NCBI GenBank assembly: GCA_034336665.1
Contig: CM067589.1
Span: 6,086,420-6,150,419, forward strand
Origin: Luscinia megarhynchos
Lineage: Eukaryota > Chordata > Aves > Passeriformes > Turdidae
DNA: 64,000 nucleotides
Direction: 5' to 3'
The translations under genes were made by a program, and so were the position numbers. This document shows, one piece after another, positions 1 to 11,917 of the stretch (position 1 is its first letter; every line of letters starts with the position of its first letter). The notes beneath the pieces are model-generated. The model was not told the DNA's origin. It saw only the letters and a list, made by a program, of their open reading frames with translations, and made no database searches.

Positions 1-2186
1 TCTTCCTTGCCTGGCCTCCCTGATGCCTCCCAGGATTTCCCTCCTGGCTCCAGTGGGGGAACAAAGGAGTCCTGGACAGCAAATCAATATGATTATGCAG
101 AATCTGATTTATTGTTTACTTTTAACTTTACTTATACATTTTAAAACTCCTGTCCATATGATTACACATTTTTTGGTTGGTGCTTTTATCTAGTTCACAC
201 GCTCTGCACGAGCCTCGCAGGTATGATGACTGGTTGCAGTCCAGAACTTCACCGCCTACTTTTATCTTGGGTCTTCTAATCTTGGTATTCTGTTTTTCAG
301 CTTCTTCTCTCCCAGTTCTGCACAATTTATGTTTTAGTAGCTTTCAAGAGTTGCAGAAAGTTTGATAGACTGCAGAAAAACACCTAAAAATGGCTCATTT
401 AGTGCACCTGTTATAAACATCGGTCTAAACTAAGAAAAATATAGAAAAACAGCTAAATATGTAGAAAAACAGCTAAATATGGTTTGGCTGATGCACTTGA
501 TTCAGATTATGGGTAGACTGTTCAGATGCATTGCTACAATCCAGGGCACTGCTGGCTCAATGACCTTGCCACTGACCAGGAGCCCCAGGTCCCTTTCCCA
601 GAGCGGCTCTCCAGCCTGTCTTTCCCCTGGATGTACCACATGTCAGAGAGCAAAGCACTTCCCACCCTCTCAGCTTTTTGGGCCACAAATAACATACCCT
701 GAGTTCACATTTCCTGTATTAGGCAAGTCCATGCCAATGGCAAGGAATTATGCTTCCAAATGACTTTAATAACATGGACAAGTGATTAAACAAGGCATTT
801 CACACAAGCACTATCACTTTACCTGTCTCACATTCACTCTGGAATTGCTAAGCATCGTCCATCAAATGCAATTTAATTTCAATTACCATTTCTCTTATAA
901 AGCTTATGGCTTCTTTCTCCACACCCCCCCCTCCCCAGCCCTTGGAGCACCCTCATGCAGTGCTGCTCACACACACAGTACAGGGCATGTGCAGAAAAAA
1001 GAAAATCCAATATATTTCTGTATTTCTGGGACACTAACTTAGGAGTTGTGCTGGATCATCCCCCTTCACACACTCGTGGCATATTGAGTAAGTAGGAGCA
1101 TTTTTAAATGAACACTGCTCATAATATTAGGACTTAATAGATTCCCATGGGAAGGAGTCACAGTTCTGATTTCAGTGTGATACTTTGGAGGAATCAGAAG
1201 GCAGAACATTCCTTTATTTGACTGGCACTCAGCTTGGAAATCTGCAGAAAATTGTGCTGATTCCACTAAGGCTGTAGAATCATTGCAAAGTGTCTGTCTA
1301 AAACATATAAAATGGGTGTTCATCCGTTCTGCAACAGGCATCTGCAAGGCTTTGGATGTCCAACGTCAGCTGGGAGAGTCAAGGAAAGAAAGAAGTGTTA
1401 GCATCTGCCCAGATCCATGGCAGATGACCAGGGAGCTGAGAGCAGAGGGAGGGTAGAGCGTGAGCTAGGGCAGGTAAAGGAGAGAACTGAGAGGGGTAAC
1501 AATTTGGTTGTCTCTGTCACCCAGCTGCCCCTCGCATCCTTTCAGAGCTGTCAAGGGAGGCCATGGGACAGGAAGCATGTGGGAGCTGCCTGGACACGCA
1601 GGTTTGGCCATCAGGATCTGCTTGGTTGAAAACTCTGCAGGCAGCAGCTCAGACAAGAGCGATGGCACTTGTGAGCCTCCTCCTGGGAGCGCCTCCTGTC
1701 TCGGCAGGGAGTGCTTTTGTCAAGTCAATTAAGGGCAGAAATACACCTTCTCATGCAGAAAAAGTCCCGCGGGCAGCTCCCTGTGGAGCAGAGCAATTGT
1801 CACAGCTGTGCAGGCTGCAGGGCTCTGCTCTGTTCTGGACCTGGCACTCCGCCTGTTCCTCCGGCACTGCTCAGATTCTCATCTGATCCTCTGGATTTCA
1901 TCTTTGCCTCCAGCAATTCCCTCTAGCAGGAGGGAAATCGCCAGCAGCCTGTCTGAGGCAAACGGGTCTCTGCTACCGACAGGTAAGCTTTTATAAAAGA
2001 GGGGCCTTGTAAAATCATGGTTCAGGCTTGTTACTTCAGCTAAGTAGAAAAGGACTGTGGGAAAGAGACTCAGCTGAATTAGGGGTAGAAAAACATATAA
2101 CGATTGTGTGTCCACATCGTGGAGTATGGTGGTTGGTTGAATTATGTTTGTTATGATTTAAAAGTATGTAACTGATAACTGGCTAA
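1..2186. other. Intergenic, no gene recognised
   Basis: AT-rich to average composition. No coding exon, RNA gene or clear mobile element was seen apart from the 21-bp tandem copy at 442-482. Confidence 0.6.
442..482. repeat. Two tandem copies of a 21-bp unit
   Basis: TAGAAAAACAGCTAAATATG occurs twice back to back. A simple local duplication. Confidence 0.8.
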
Positions 2187-2557
2187 TGTCGCTGTGGGAC
2201 CAGGAAGAGGCGAAAGAACACAGCAACACCACTCCTTCCAAGCAGCAAGAAAAAGTGATTTATTGAAAAGCCATGGCATGTATGTAGGATAGATAGCGAA
2301 AAACAAAGTAGAAAAGACTCGTTGGTCAAAGAAGGCAACACCTCTTCCAAAACATGCTCTGTGCAAAATATCACAAGACACTCACACGACTCAGTGGTCA
2401 ACACCAGGGGTCTATCTGTGTTTCCTTTCCACCTTTCCTTGTTTTGTCTCTGAGAAAGATTTCCAGCTTGGGAAAGATCCTGGCTGGAGCTAAGAAAAGT
2501 CAACAATGTGGGAAGAAACCCGATTAAGTTACCCACGAGCCTTCAGCAGTGTCCACA
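2187..2557 (-). mobile_element. Solo LTR of an endogenous retrovirus, 6-bp target duplication
   Basis: A 371-bp element bounded by TG...CA ends and flanked on both sides by the same six bases, GGCTAA (2181-2186 and 2558-2563). On the - strand it carries an AATAAA poly(A) signal, so the LTR reads leftward. It aligns along its whole length with 55241-55609. A 6-bp duplication is typical of class II (beta/alpharetrovirus-like, ERVK) elements. No internal viral region adjoins it. Confidence 0.85.
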
Positions 2558-2563
2558 GGCTAA

Positions 2564-3738
2564 TGGCTTTAAAAGACTGAGTTTTTGGAATAAATCAGCT
2601 CTCCTTTGCACCTGCCTCGGGACTCTGTGTCACTACAGACCGTCACCTCACAGGTCTCCACTCTGTTTGCAAGGGAAAAGTCCCTCCATCCCACCCCACC
2701 TGGGGGACAGCCCTGTGAGTGGAAGCTCAGCCCCACCACCATCAGGGCAGTGTTTGGCATCCAGTGGTGTGGGCTGGTTTTCAGCAAGACATCCAACAGC
2801 TGCTGTGTGCAGTCCTTGGAAAAGTCAGCTGTGGATTTTGATGGAGCATTAGGCACCTGTCCCATCCTCACCTGCTCTGCAATGCAGGGGTGTAGGAGGG
2901 GACACAGATGTGTTCAGCTCTGCTTTGAGGAGGTGGCTCAGACTCTGCATTTCAGATACTCTGTCTGGAGCAGAACTGCCTTCAGCCACTGAAGTAAAGT
3001 CATTGACCCTGAACTTGCAGAAGAACTTTGCTATTGGGTGGACACAGGCTTGAAAAGCCACCTGGGGAGGGTGTGGAGTCTCCCTCACTGGGGACATTCC
3101 AGAACCCTCTGTGCTAGTCCTGTGCCACACGCTCTGAATTTGCTTTAGCTGCACCAGATGACCCACTGTGGTCTCCTGCAACACGACTCATTCTATGATT
3201 TTGTGATTCCTTGGGCCATCTGGTGCGTTGTCCATGCCTTAATTTCATCCAAATCCGGCCAGTCCAGGTGGATTAAGGATGCTTTCTCCTTGGTCTGTTG
3301 GTCCCAATGACCTGATGGTTGTATCTTCCCTGTGAACACCCTGTGGCCCTGCAGACCCTCACAGTCAAAAAACCTCTGCAAATCACCATGGAACAAAAGC
3401 TGCTGTTTCCCAGTTCACAAGGGAGAACCTATTTTCTCCTGCTGATACCAACTCCAGAATCCCCCAAGGAAAAGCTGTTATTGAAACAGCAGAAGTGGCG
3501 GCATAAATTCCTACATGCTGAGATATACACAGAGAGTGACAAAGGCATCCAATTACTTCTTTAGGACCACGTTTTTGCTGGTAGGATCTGATGAGATTTA
3601 TTGGCCTCCAGGTAATACTGAAGAGTCCAGTGATTGCTGTAGCTCCCAGCATCCCCCAGACCAGGGTTTGATCCCTGACTGGTTTTCTTAATCTCCAATG
3701 CTCATGAAGCATCAAAGCTGGAAACCCAAGTCCCGCTC
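2564..3738. other. Intergenic between two LTRs; possible decayed element at 3214-3738
   Basis: A CR1 end lies at 3060-3213. From there to the LTR at 3739 both strands show open stretches broken by stops and frame shifts. This could be old retroviral or host sequence; no domain was recognised and no function is assigned. Confidence 0.35.
3060..3213 (+). mobile_element. CR1 LINE 3' fragment
   Basis: GTGGAGTCTCCCTCACTGGGGACATTCCAGAACC and a terminal CATTCTATGATTTTGTGATT resemble the 3' end of bird CR1 elements. 5'-truncated, sense strand. Confidence 0.7.
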
Positions 3739-4447
3739 TGTGTTGGATTGATGTGGCCAGAAATGTGTATTCTATCACCATCTGTTGAAAGCCAGGTGGG
3801 GATAGTGATTCCTTATCTTCATGGCACTATTGTCTGCTAATGGGCCATCTTTAAGATAAGGTGAAGCAATCATCTTTATCTTTTTGACAGCCCATCCTCC
3901 CTCCAGGAAGATATCAACTGCTGCTGAGAAATTCAGTCCCAGTGCATGACTGATAAAATTACATCATCCCACTGGGAGATGCTCCACCCAGGGGGAGGGG
4001 CCAAGCCTTTCCTACCCAGATAAAAACTGAGCTGCTGGACAGCAAGTTTTCCATTTTTCCACTGGATTCCAGAGGAGAAGCCAGACCTTTCCACATCATG
4101 CCTGGACTTTTGGAGGAAGGCTGCACCCTTCTACAGGAGCACTGCTCCAGCTGAACCACACCTGCCACTGCAGGAGGATGCAGCCACCATTTAACCGGAC
4201 TGCTACCAACCTGACGGGGTGTCAGATTGTATTCTGACTCTGGCAGGGTTGGAATTGGTTTTTGTAATACTGTATTCCTATTTTAATTTTCCCAGTAAAG
4301 AACTGTTATTCCTAATTCCCTGTATCTTTGCCTGAGAGCCCCTTAATTTCAAATTTATAATAATTTGGAGGGAGGGGGTTTACATTCTCCATTTCAAAGA
4401 GAAGCTTCTGCCTTTATTGGCAGATAACTGTCCTTCAAACCAGGACC
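3739..4447 (+). mobile_element. Solo LTR, + orientation, family shared with 45233-45939
   Basis: About 709 bp starting TGTGTTGG and ending CCAGGAC. It contains a GATAAAAA TATA-like box near 4020 and an AGTAAA poly(A)-type signal at 4294-4299, in the order expected of U3-R-U5. Flanks CGCTC and CACTC differ at one of five positions, consistent with an aged 5-bp target duplication (ERVL or ERV1-like). The reverse complement of 45233-45939 aligns throughout. Confidence 0.8.
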
Positions 4448-6817
4448 ACTCACTCACCCCCAATTTCAGAGCCAATGATAATCCAAAATATTTGTTGACA
4501 CAGCCAGGCTATCTCCTGCCATGGATCAGTGTCAGTGCCTCCGGTTGGCTTTTTGCCCCCTGTCTGAGGTGTCCTGGCATCACAGCTGAGCCCAGGAATC
4601 TCCCTGCAGCTTTCACTCATTCACGCTCTCTCTGTCCACTGCTTTTAAGTGGCGACTTAACACATTGCAGCAGGGACGTTGTCACAATATATTAACAGAG
4701 TATCTCTGCATAATTCCTTTCCATCAGGTCAACTAGATTTCATTTCTCAGGAAGAGTTCAGGAAATTCTTATAAGTGTTATCCAGAAAATAACTCTGACT
4801 CTCACAGTTTTCTCACAGCCCAGCCAGTCCTTCACTCTCTGCTTTTGGTCCATTCCTTGAGCTGATTTTTTTCCCCCTGTATCTGAAAACTTTCTTGCTT
4901 CTTCTGTCTTCAACTCACTGAAGGTTTGATTTATCTGATCTAACAGATATCTTGTTTGGGGTGGGAAGGAGGTTAAGGTGACCAGTCCTGGTGAGGAGAC
5001 CTCCATAGTGAAAAAATTACAACCTTTCCCCACCAAGCAATATAAAAGTTAAAACAAAATGAACTGAAAGAAAAAGGCTAAATATGTCATTTCACTATAG
5101 GAAATATATCATTGCCTTTAGAAACCTCTCCCATGCTCAGTACTAGGATGCCTTTAGGCCTTTTCCACTGTGAACCCATTCCATTTCCTGCTGAATGGTG
5201 TTTTCCAGCCCTCAAATCATTTTGAGTTAAATATTCCCAGGTCCAGGTTGGTTAAACGACAGCAGATATCCATAGATCAGTCTGTCTCATCCCTACAGCC
5301 TGGTGATTACATGGAAGATGGATGGGCTGGGTGATATCCACAGAGCAGCTATTAGGCTGTCTGGGGCTGCTTCAGGTCCTTTGGCTGGGATAACGAGGTT
5401 AGTCACAAAAACTCCTTTCCCCATGATTACTTTTGTGGCTTAGGCTCCCCCCTCAACTTCATCACAGCAGCACAAGCACAGCAGAGACTCCCCTGGGCAC
5501 AGCATTGGGGAGATCCAGGCTCATCCTGCTGTTGGGAAACTGGATGATTTCAGCTTGCAGACATGGATTAGGGATGTAAAATGGTCGAGCCATTGCCCAG
5601 AATCCCACAGTCAAATCCTAGTCTGAACCAGCAGGGTTTTCCTTCCCAATTCATGATGGGAACTGCAGCCCTAGAAAGCTCATGGCAGAGTAAAACTGAG
5701 GCACAGTCGAGTGCTTATGGAGATTCCCATTAAATAAAAGCAACTTGAAGGGACCAGAGCAGCACCTGGATCTGATGGCACCATAGGGAGAAAAGACTGA
5801 TCACAATAAAGATGCACAGGACCCTTTTTCCCATCACTGGAGCCAGGTGCTCCTGGTCCCTGGCTAACAGGGTGTCATGGTTTAACCTCTGAGCATGGGG
5901 ATTGGACTAGATGACCTTTGAAGGTCCCTTCCAACCCAAAACCATTCTGTGATTGTGTGATTAGATTGCAGAGCCTTGCAAATAACTCTGGAATTTGTCC
6001 TCTCCCCCATGTGAGGAGGGATGGAGGTGCTTCAGAGGAGCAGATCCCTGACCTACCTTCCTTCACTGGGGAGCAGGATGTTCTCTGGAGCTGCTGCCCC
6101 TGGAGCACACGTGGGATTCAGCTGGGGAAGCAGTTCAGTGCCCTGGGAAGGGCCGGGGTGCAGCGCTGGCTCAGCATGTTGGCAGCATGACATAAATCAT
6201 TTCTTCTGCTGCCCGTGCTGCTCTGTGTGCTGGGAGTGCAGGACACACATTCCCTGTACTTGTACAAGCACATAATAAATGTCTGGTCCGTGCCCACAGG
6301 CACTGACAGATTGGAAACTTGTTTTGTCCTGACCTCCTTGCACATGGAGAGCTGAGGATTCAGCCCGGGTGGAAGCCATTCTGACATAATTTGTCCAAGG
6401 ACAAGGACACAGCCCTCCTCTTGCAAGAAATTTTACCTTGCTAAGGCATATTTTAAATCCTTTGCCCAGCATCTAAGGACACCAGAACCTTAAACCATCG
6501 CTCAGAGGCCGGACTAGGCTCCCTTTAAACCCCAGCAGCCCAGAGCGGGTTTTATGCTCATCCTTGCATTCTCCTGGTCCAGAGAGCAAAATGAACTTGT
6601 GGAGGACACCCCGACCTCACCTTGTCCGTGGGGGGAAAAAGAGACCTTTAGCAAAGCCACAATTCACTCAATCCTGAACCTGTACAAGGTGATGAGCAGG
6701 TGATGCTATCAGAGCTGGCACTATCTGGGCTGGGATTAGCTGTCAGAGAGATAAACCGGCACCAGTGACCCCAGGAACGGAGGATGTGATTAATAAATCC
6801 TTCAGAGAAAGTTCTAC
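4448..6817. other. Intergenic, no gene recognised
   Basis: Apart from the CR1 tip at 5896-5965 no structured feature was found. Open frames are short and have no recognisable domain. Confidence 0.6.
5896..5965 (+). mobile_element. CR1 LINE 3' tip
   Basis: GGGATTGGACTAGATGACC, then the conserved GTCCCTTCCAACCC and a degenerate ATTCTGTG tail. Only the last 70 bases of the element are present. Confidence 0.8.
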
Positions 6818-7143
6818 CCTGCCCCCGCTCCTGCTCCTGTCTGCTCCCGTCCTTGGCTCTGCCCCGTCGCCACTCCAGGCCCCGATCCCGATCCCGATCC
6901 CACTCTCGCTCCCGTCCGGACCCAGCCCCGCTCCTGCTCCTGTCTCTTATCCCGTCCTTTCTCCTGTCCCGTCCCCGCTGCCGTACCCGACCCCATTCCC
7001 GATCCTGTCCCTGATGCCGATCCCGACCCCATTCCCGATCCCGCGGGAGGGAGGGGGACGCTGCCCGCGGCTTCGGCCCCGCACTGGGATCCCGGGCAGG
7101 GCAAGTGGTTTCACAGGATAAAAATTCCAGGGGACATCCCCCG
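6818..7143. repeat. C-rich degenerate hexamer minisatellite
   Basis: Many variants of CCCGAT, CCCGTC and CCTGCT in a row. (CCCGAT)3CCC at 6881-6901 is perfect, and a second four-tract run lies at 7022-7043. The - strand therefore carries classic G-quadruplex motifs. A 13-base direct repeat, GAGAAAGTTCTAC, brackets the segment (6805-6817 and 7144-7156). Confidence 0.85.
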
Positions 7144-7156
7144 GAGAAAGTTCTAC

Positions 7157-9576
7157 AGCTGTTAGAGTTGTGTGTTTTTATAAATGTTTCCAGTTGTCTG
7201 TAATGTTAATTGTCAATGTTAAGTTCTTGGCCTCACCTTGTTTTCAGCCCCAATTGTCTTATCCCACATCCCTTTCCCCTCGCGTCGGGTTAATGCCCTC
7301 GCTGCCTCCCTAAAATGGCGCCTGTGAGAGAGGAGGAGTGACGTCATGGAGTACATGCAAATGAAAGACGCAGAGAATGCTGGGACACCTTTCAGAGCTG
7401 AAACCCCCAAAATAACGAGCTCAAATAACATCTAGCACTGAAAATAGCGTTCCACCATTGGGAAAATATCGACAGGTCACCACTTGGAGCTGCCATCCTG
7501 TCACCGTGATCTAATAGCACCCTACATCATGACTTCCCTTTAAGATAACAAACCACTTCAATTTTTGTGGGGCTCTGTGGTTTGGGAAGACTCGGTTTTG
7601 TTTTGTGAAGACGGGGCTATAGTCATCTGTATCTGTACTGTTCCTCAGGAGTGGCAGTGGTGTCATCAGCTGTTTGCATTCCCCACATAAAGGTCCTGGC
7701 TCATTTATTTTTGAGGAGAATCACAAAAAACATTCCTGGGGAGCCCAGTGAGTGTCCCGAGCAGCTGCTGCACTCCCAGCCTGAATTGCCTCACCACTCG
7801 CTCTCCTGCCTAGGCCACACAGCTAATTTTAGGTTAAAGGCCTTTTGTCTGTTCACAAGCCTCTGGAATGTTCCAGGCACTCCGTAAGAACTGAGTTTCT
7901 CCCCGGGACTTCTGGGAGGGAAATATTTGGGAGGTTTGAGGGTGGCAGAAGTGACAGCTTCCCACGAAGTAGCCATAGCTCCTGCAATCTGCTCTTGGAA
8001 GTGCCAAGGAAAATATCTCCTGGACTAGAACTACTCAAAGGGCATTTCTGTGCCTCGCTCCTGTTTTGGTACCTTCAGCTTCAGGGGAGTCTCTCGCCTC
8101 ATGTTCAGCACATTTCCCCCACTGACTGGAAGGCCTTGGTTATTAAAAAGCCTAAATTTCCATGTGATTTATTAAATTAAAAAAAAAAACCACAAAAAAT
8201 ACTTAGATGTTTTTACCCTCTTAAGCTGGGTGTCTCTGGGTCACCTTGGGCACTTATTTCCTGACTTTCCTATGTGAACAGACAGTGATCATTCCTGCAG
8301 GGTCAGGAGCTGGAATGTGAGCACAGACCAGTATTTTGGGACTCAGAGTAAAGCCGAGTAGCACAAACACCTCCGTGCAAAGAATGCAAATAGAGTCAGC
8401 TCCTTCCCATGTCGGGGGAATTCACGGACACACTGACACCTCTCGTAGCAGCAGCAGCAAAGCTTTCAAAGGCAAGCAGCTCACTCAGCCTTAGATGGAC
8501 AAATTCTGCTCAGTGCCTTTGCTGAGCACACCCTCCAGCCAGAAGCAGCTCTGGGCAGACCAAAGTCCTGGTCTGCCAATCTGGAGCCAAACCTTGTCAA
8601 ATTAATTAATTTAGATGCTTATTCTCAAGTTAATGGGAATGTGGAGGCTTTAGCTGTGTTGAGTCATCCTGTATAGCAACAAAATCCAAGCAGGAAAAGA
8701 CCCATGAGGCCATGTCCCTGCTCTGGAATGGATGTAGTTGTGTTGGAAAGCTCTGGGCTGACAGACTGAGCCTGGCAGAGCTGAGTGTGGCTTTCACCTG
8801 CTAACAGGTAAAAGTGCTGCCAATTCACCTTCCTCTGGCACAGAGATAGAGGTGGCTCCAGCTGCTTCCCATTCCCTTCCTGCAGGGAAGACATAACCCT
8901 GCCATTTCCTGTGTGGCTGGCTTCTGACCTATGTCTCTGGATGATTGGCAACACACAAGCAGCAAGATTGATTGTGGGATTGAATTAGATGCTGAGGCTG
9001 AGGCTGCACATCCCAGCCCTGCTCCAGGGTCCCAAAACCCTGGAGCCTGTCAGCTGTGCAGCAGGCAGGAAAAATCAGGGGAGAAGGATGGAGGGAAGAA
9101 TGAGCTGCAGCAGACATCTGTCAGTGCAGCCGTGAGGGCTCTGCTCTCGGATGAATTGCAGTGCTGGGAGGTTCTGGGATGGTGCTCCATCTCCCAGTTC
9201 AGCACAGCAAACACCAGCTGGCTGGGATATGGTGAGGACTGTCCTTGCCCAATGCACATCCCAACAATGGCAGAGGCTGGTGACCTCACACAATCTGGGG
9301 TTGGTCCTGAGTAACTAGGAAATCAGGCCTTCCTGCAGCCCTGCACCAGCATGCATGGAGTCTGACCAGGCTGCATTTTCCCTAGTGAAAATCATTCCTA
9401 CCACCAAGAATCTTCTGGTAGCCTGGATGTGGGAGATGCCTCTGGCTTCCCATCCCAGAGAGCTTGGGACCTGCACAGGGGAATTGGAGGAGTCAGGCAG
9501 CAAGGAGGAGAGATTGGCAGGAGGGAAGTGCTGCTGCTCAGGGAGATAGGAAAGGAAGAAAAGAAGGATTTTTTTT
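7157..9576. other. Intergenic, candidate regulatory block near its left end
   Basis: Contains the motif cluster at 7310-7365. A TGTTAGAG start at 7160 and AATAACA near 7425 could be LTR ends, but no target duplication supports this. The rest shows nothing specific beyond an ATTAATTAATT run near 8601. Confidence 0.5.
7310..7365. promoter_or_regulatory. Candidate regulatory block: YY1-like, CRE and octamer motifs
   Basis: AAAATGGCG near 7312 resembles a YY1 site, TGACGTCA at 7339-7346 is a perfect cAMP response element, and ATGCAAAT at 7355-7362 is a perfect octamer. They sit within 55 bp in a CpG-containing stretch 9 kb upstream of CRHR1. It could be a distal element or part of an unrecognised LTR. 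Confidence 0.4.
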
Positions 9577-9790
9577 CTCCTCTCCTCTCCTCTCCTCTCC
9601 TCTCCCTCTCCTCTCCTCTCCTCTCCTCTCCTCTCCTCTCCTCTCCTCTCCTCTCCTCTCCTCTCCTCTCCTCTCCTCTCCTCTCCTCTCCTCTCCTCTC
9701 CTCTCCTCTCCTCTCCTCTCCTCTCCTCTCCTCTCCTCTCTCTCCTCTCCTCTCCTCTCCTCTCCTCTCCTCTCCTCTCCCTCTCCTCTC
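9577..9790. repeat. CTCCT pentanucleotide microsatellite, about 43 units
   Basis: Nearly pure (CTCCT)n over 214 bp with three one- or two-base phase slips near 9604, 9740 and 9780, framed by T-rich runs. All bases are pyrimidine on the + strand, so every + frame and every - frame stays open; the long open frames here are not genes. Confidence 0.98.
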
Positions 9791-11555
9791 ATTTTTTTCT
9801 TCTACATCCCAAAAGGGACCTGCCCTGCTCTGAGGGCAGCTGTGCCCTGTTCTTGGCTTCTCCACAGCAGTCACCCATGCAGTGCCACAGCAATGCTCCC
9901 TGTGCCTGCAGGGACCACAGGCTGCCACGCACAAACTTCCCATTCACTCATGGTGCCACCATAATACGTCCAAGGACATATGAGCAAAGGGAAAATAGAT
10001 CCCTGTGCAAACTGTATCCCTTCTGGGAGAGCAGTTTTGTGATTCCCTCTTTCCCCTGTAATAAACTGCAGCCCTTTGGTTGACCCTTACTCAGTAGTTA
10101 ATTATTCCTAAAGAAGGAAAAATCCTGACTGAGCAAAGATGGAATAAAATATGCATGAGGAATACAGTTAGCAAACTGCCAAAACCTTAAACTCCCTGGA
10201 ATGAAGCATTATATATATTAATAATCTTTGGGATTCTCATAAACTGAGGGACTTTACAGAACAAAAGAGCAAACCCAAAGACATCCTAAATAAATGACTA
10301 TTCTTTGTCCCCAGCTGAAGCACTGAGGATCTACAGGATCATAGGTAATGTGCCTGGAGAAAAACACTTGAAAGAGGATTTCTACCTATGTGACCAAATT
10401 ATTTTATGACCACAGTTATTAAACAAGTTACTCACACCACTTCCCACATCACCTGCACACTGGTAACAGCCAGAGAAATAGAGATGGTGGAAAGTTTTTT
10501 GCCTAATCAAATGTCAGGAGATTATCTGTGAGATTATTGTACAGAAAAGGTGTGACCCAAACACATAAAGAAAATGGGCTGAGAGGTCACGAACTGAGCA
10601 AGATTTTGCCAGACTCTTTTTGACCACATGTGCAAATCCTTTAGTACCAGCACTACCCACAGCAGCAGTGAATGTTTTCCAAGGGCCATCTCAGGAAGGC
10701 GAAGCAGAGTCTCTCCTCAGCCAGTGGTGAGTCCAGTTTGAGGCTGCATCAGCCTGGAAGCAGATGGAACCCGGGCCTTGTAGGAGCTCTGCAGGGAGAC
10801 TTCCCCTCTGGAGCCCTGTCCCCAGCAGGCTGCCAGTGTCCGTCACACTGCACTGCTCCTGGTGTCAGCCTCATCCCCTCCAACACACCCACCAGCTGCC
10901 TTCCCTCCATCCCCAGCACAATGGCTCCAGCCGGCTGCTGCCTTGGCACCAACCCACCTTCTAATTAAGGCACAAGAGAAGGAAGGGGAAAGCTGCAAAG
11001 AAATCCCACCAGCAGCTCCCACAGAAAAGCTGCAGACCAACCTGAGCAGCTGCCTGCTCCAAGTCCTCTTCATCCCCTTCCCTGCATGGTCCTGCTTGGC
11101 CTCCCAAGCCCTGAGGACACCAGGTCACTTCATCTCTGCCCTTTGAGCCAGCACAGAGATGTGTTTTATAGAATTCTACATTACATTTGGAATTTTATTT
11201 CATTTTTATTTTCCTGCTTTTTGTTGTCTGTGTTGAGGCCCTGTGCGTCATCTCTTCTCAGTTTTATTTGATTGCCTTTTGGAGATGAGGAGATTAATAT
11301 TTCATCAAATGTACAGGGAATAAATAACCAGGTTTGAAAGACATCCAGAACCTTTCCTGCCTTGATGGGCATTTGCAGACCTGAGGAGCAGGGAGGTATT
11401 TTTACCACAAGCTATTTCTGAGGATGTCACAATCCCTGCCACGATCTCTGCAGGACATTTCCACCACCCATGACATGTCCATGATGCTGTGGGGTTATGC
11501 ATAAAGGTTGCCCAGAGAGTGGATATGCCCATTCCTCTGTGGGACAGAGGGAGGG

Positions 11556-11917
11556 CTCAGTCTGGAGAAAAGGAAGGTTCAGAGGGACCTTCTGGATCTC
11601 CACAGCTCTGACAAGAGGGGGCAGCCAGGGGGGTGTCAGGCTCTTCTCCTGGGGAACAAGGGACAGGATAAGAGGAAACGGCCTCAAGCTCTGACAGGGG
11701 AAGTTCAGATTGGACATCAGGAGGAATCTCCTCATGGGAAGAGCTATTAACACTGCAAGGAGCTGCCCATGGAGATTTGGAGTCCCTATCCCTGAAGGTG
11801 TCCAAGGAACACCAGGACATGGCACTCACTGCTCTGGGCTTGGTAACGAGGTGGGGATGGGGCACAGGTTGGACTCAATGGTCTGGGAGGGCTTTTCCAA
11901 TCTTATGATTCCATGAT
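11556..11917 (+). mobile_element. CR1 LINE 3' fragment, about 360 bp
   Basis: Recognisable CR1 blocks in order: TCTGGAGAAAAGGAAG, ACAGGATAAGAGGAAACGGC, TTGGACATCAGGAGGAAT, GTTGGACTCAATGGTC and the tail ATGATTCCATGAT. Strongly 5'-truncated, as usual for CR1. Confidence 0.85.

Noticed and set aside
3193..3781. Open frames on the - strand next to the LTR, considered as retroviral remains
   Set aside because: They run across the LTR edge, are broken by stops and show no motif I can name; kept only as an uncertain region.
6765..7121. Proline-rich 118-codon open frame
   Set aside because: It is the translation of the C-rich minisatellite and carries no other coding signal.
9398..9964. Long open frames on both strands, repeating Arg-Gly-Glu or Leu-Ser-Ser units
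   Set aside because: They result from the stop-free CTCCT array; there is no start context, splice site or domain.
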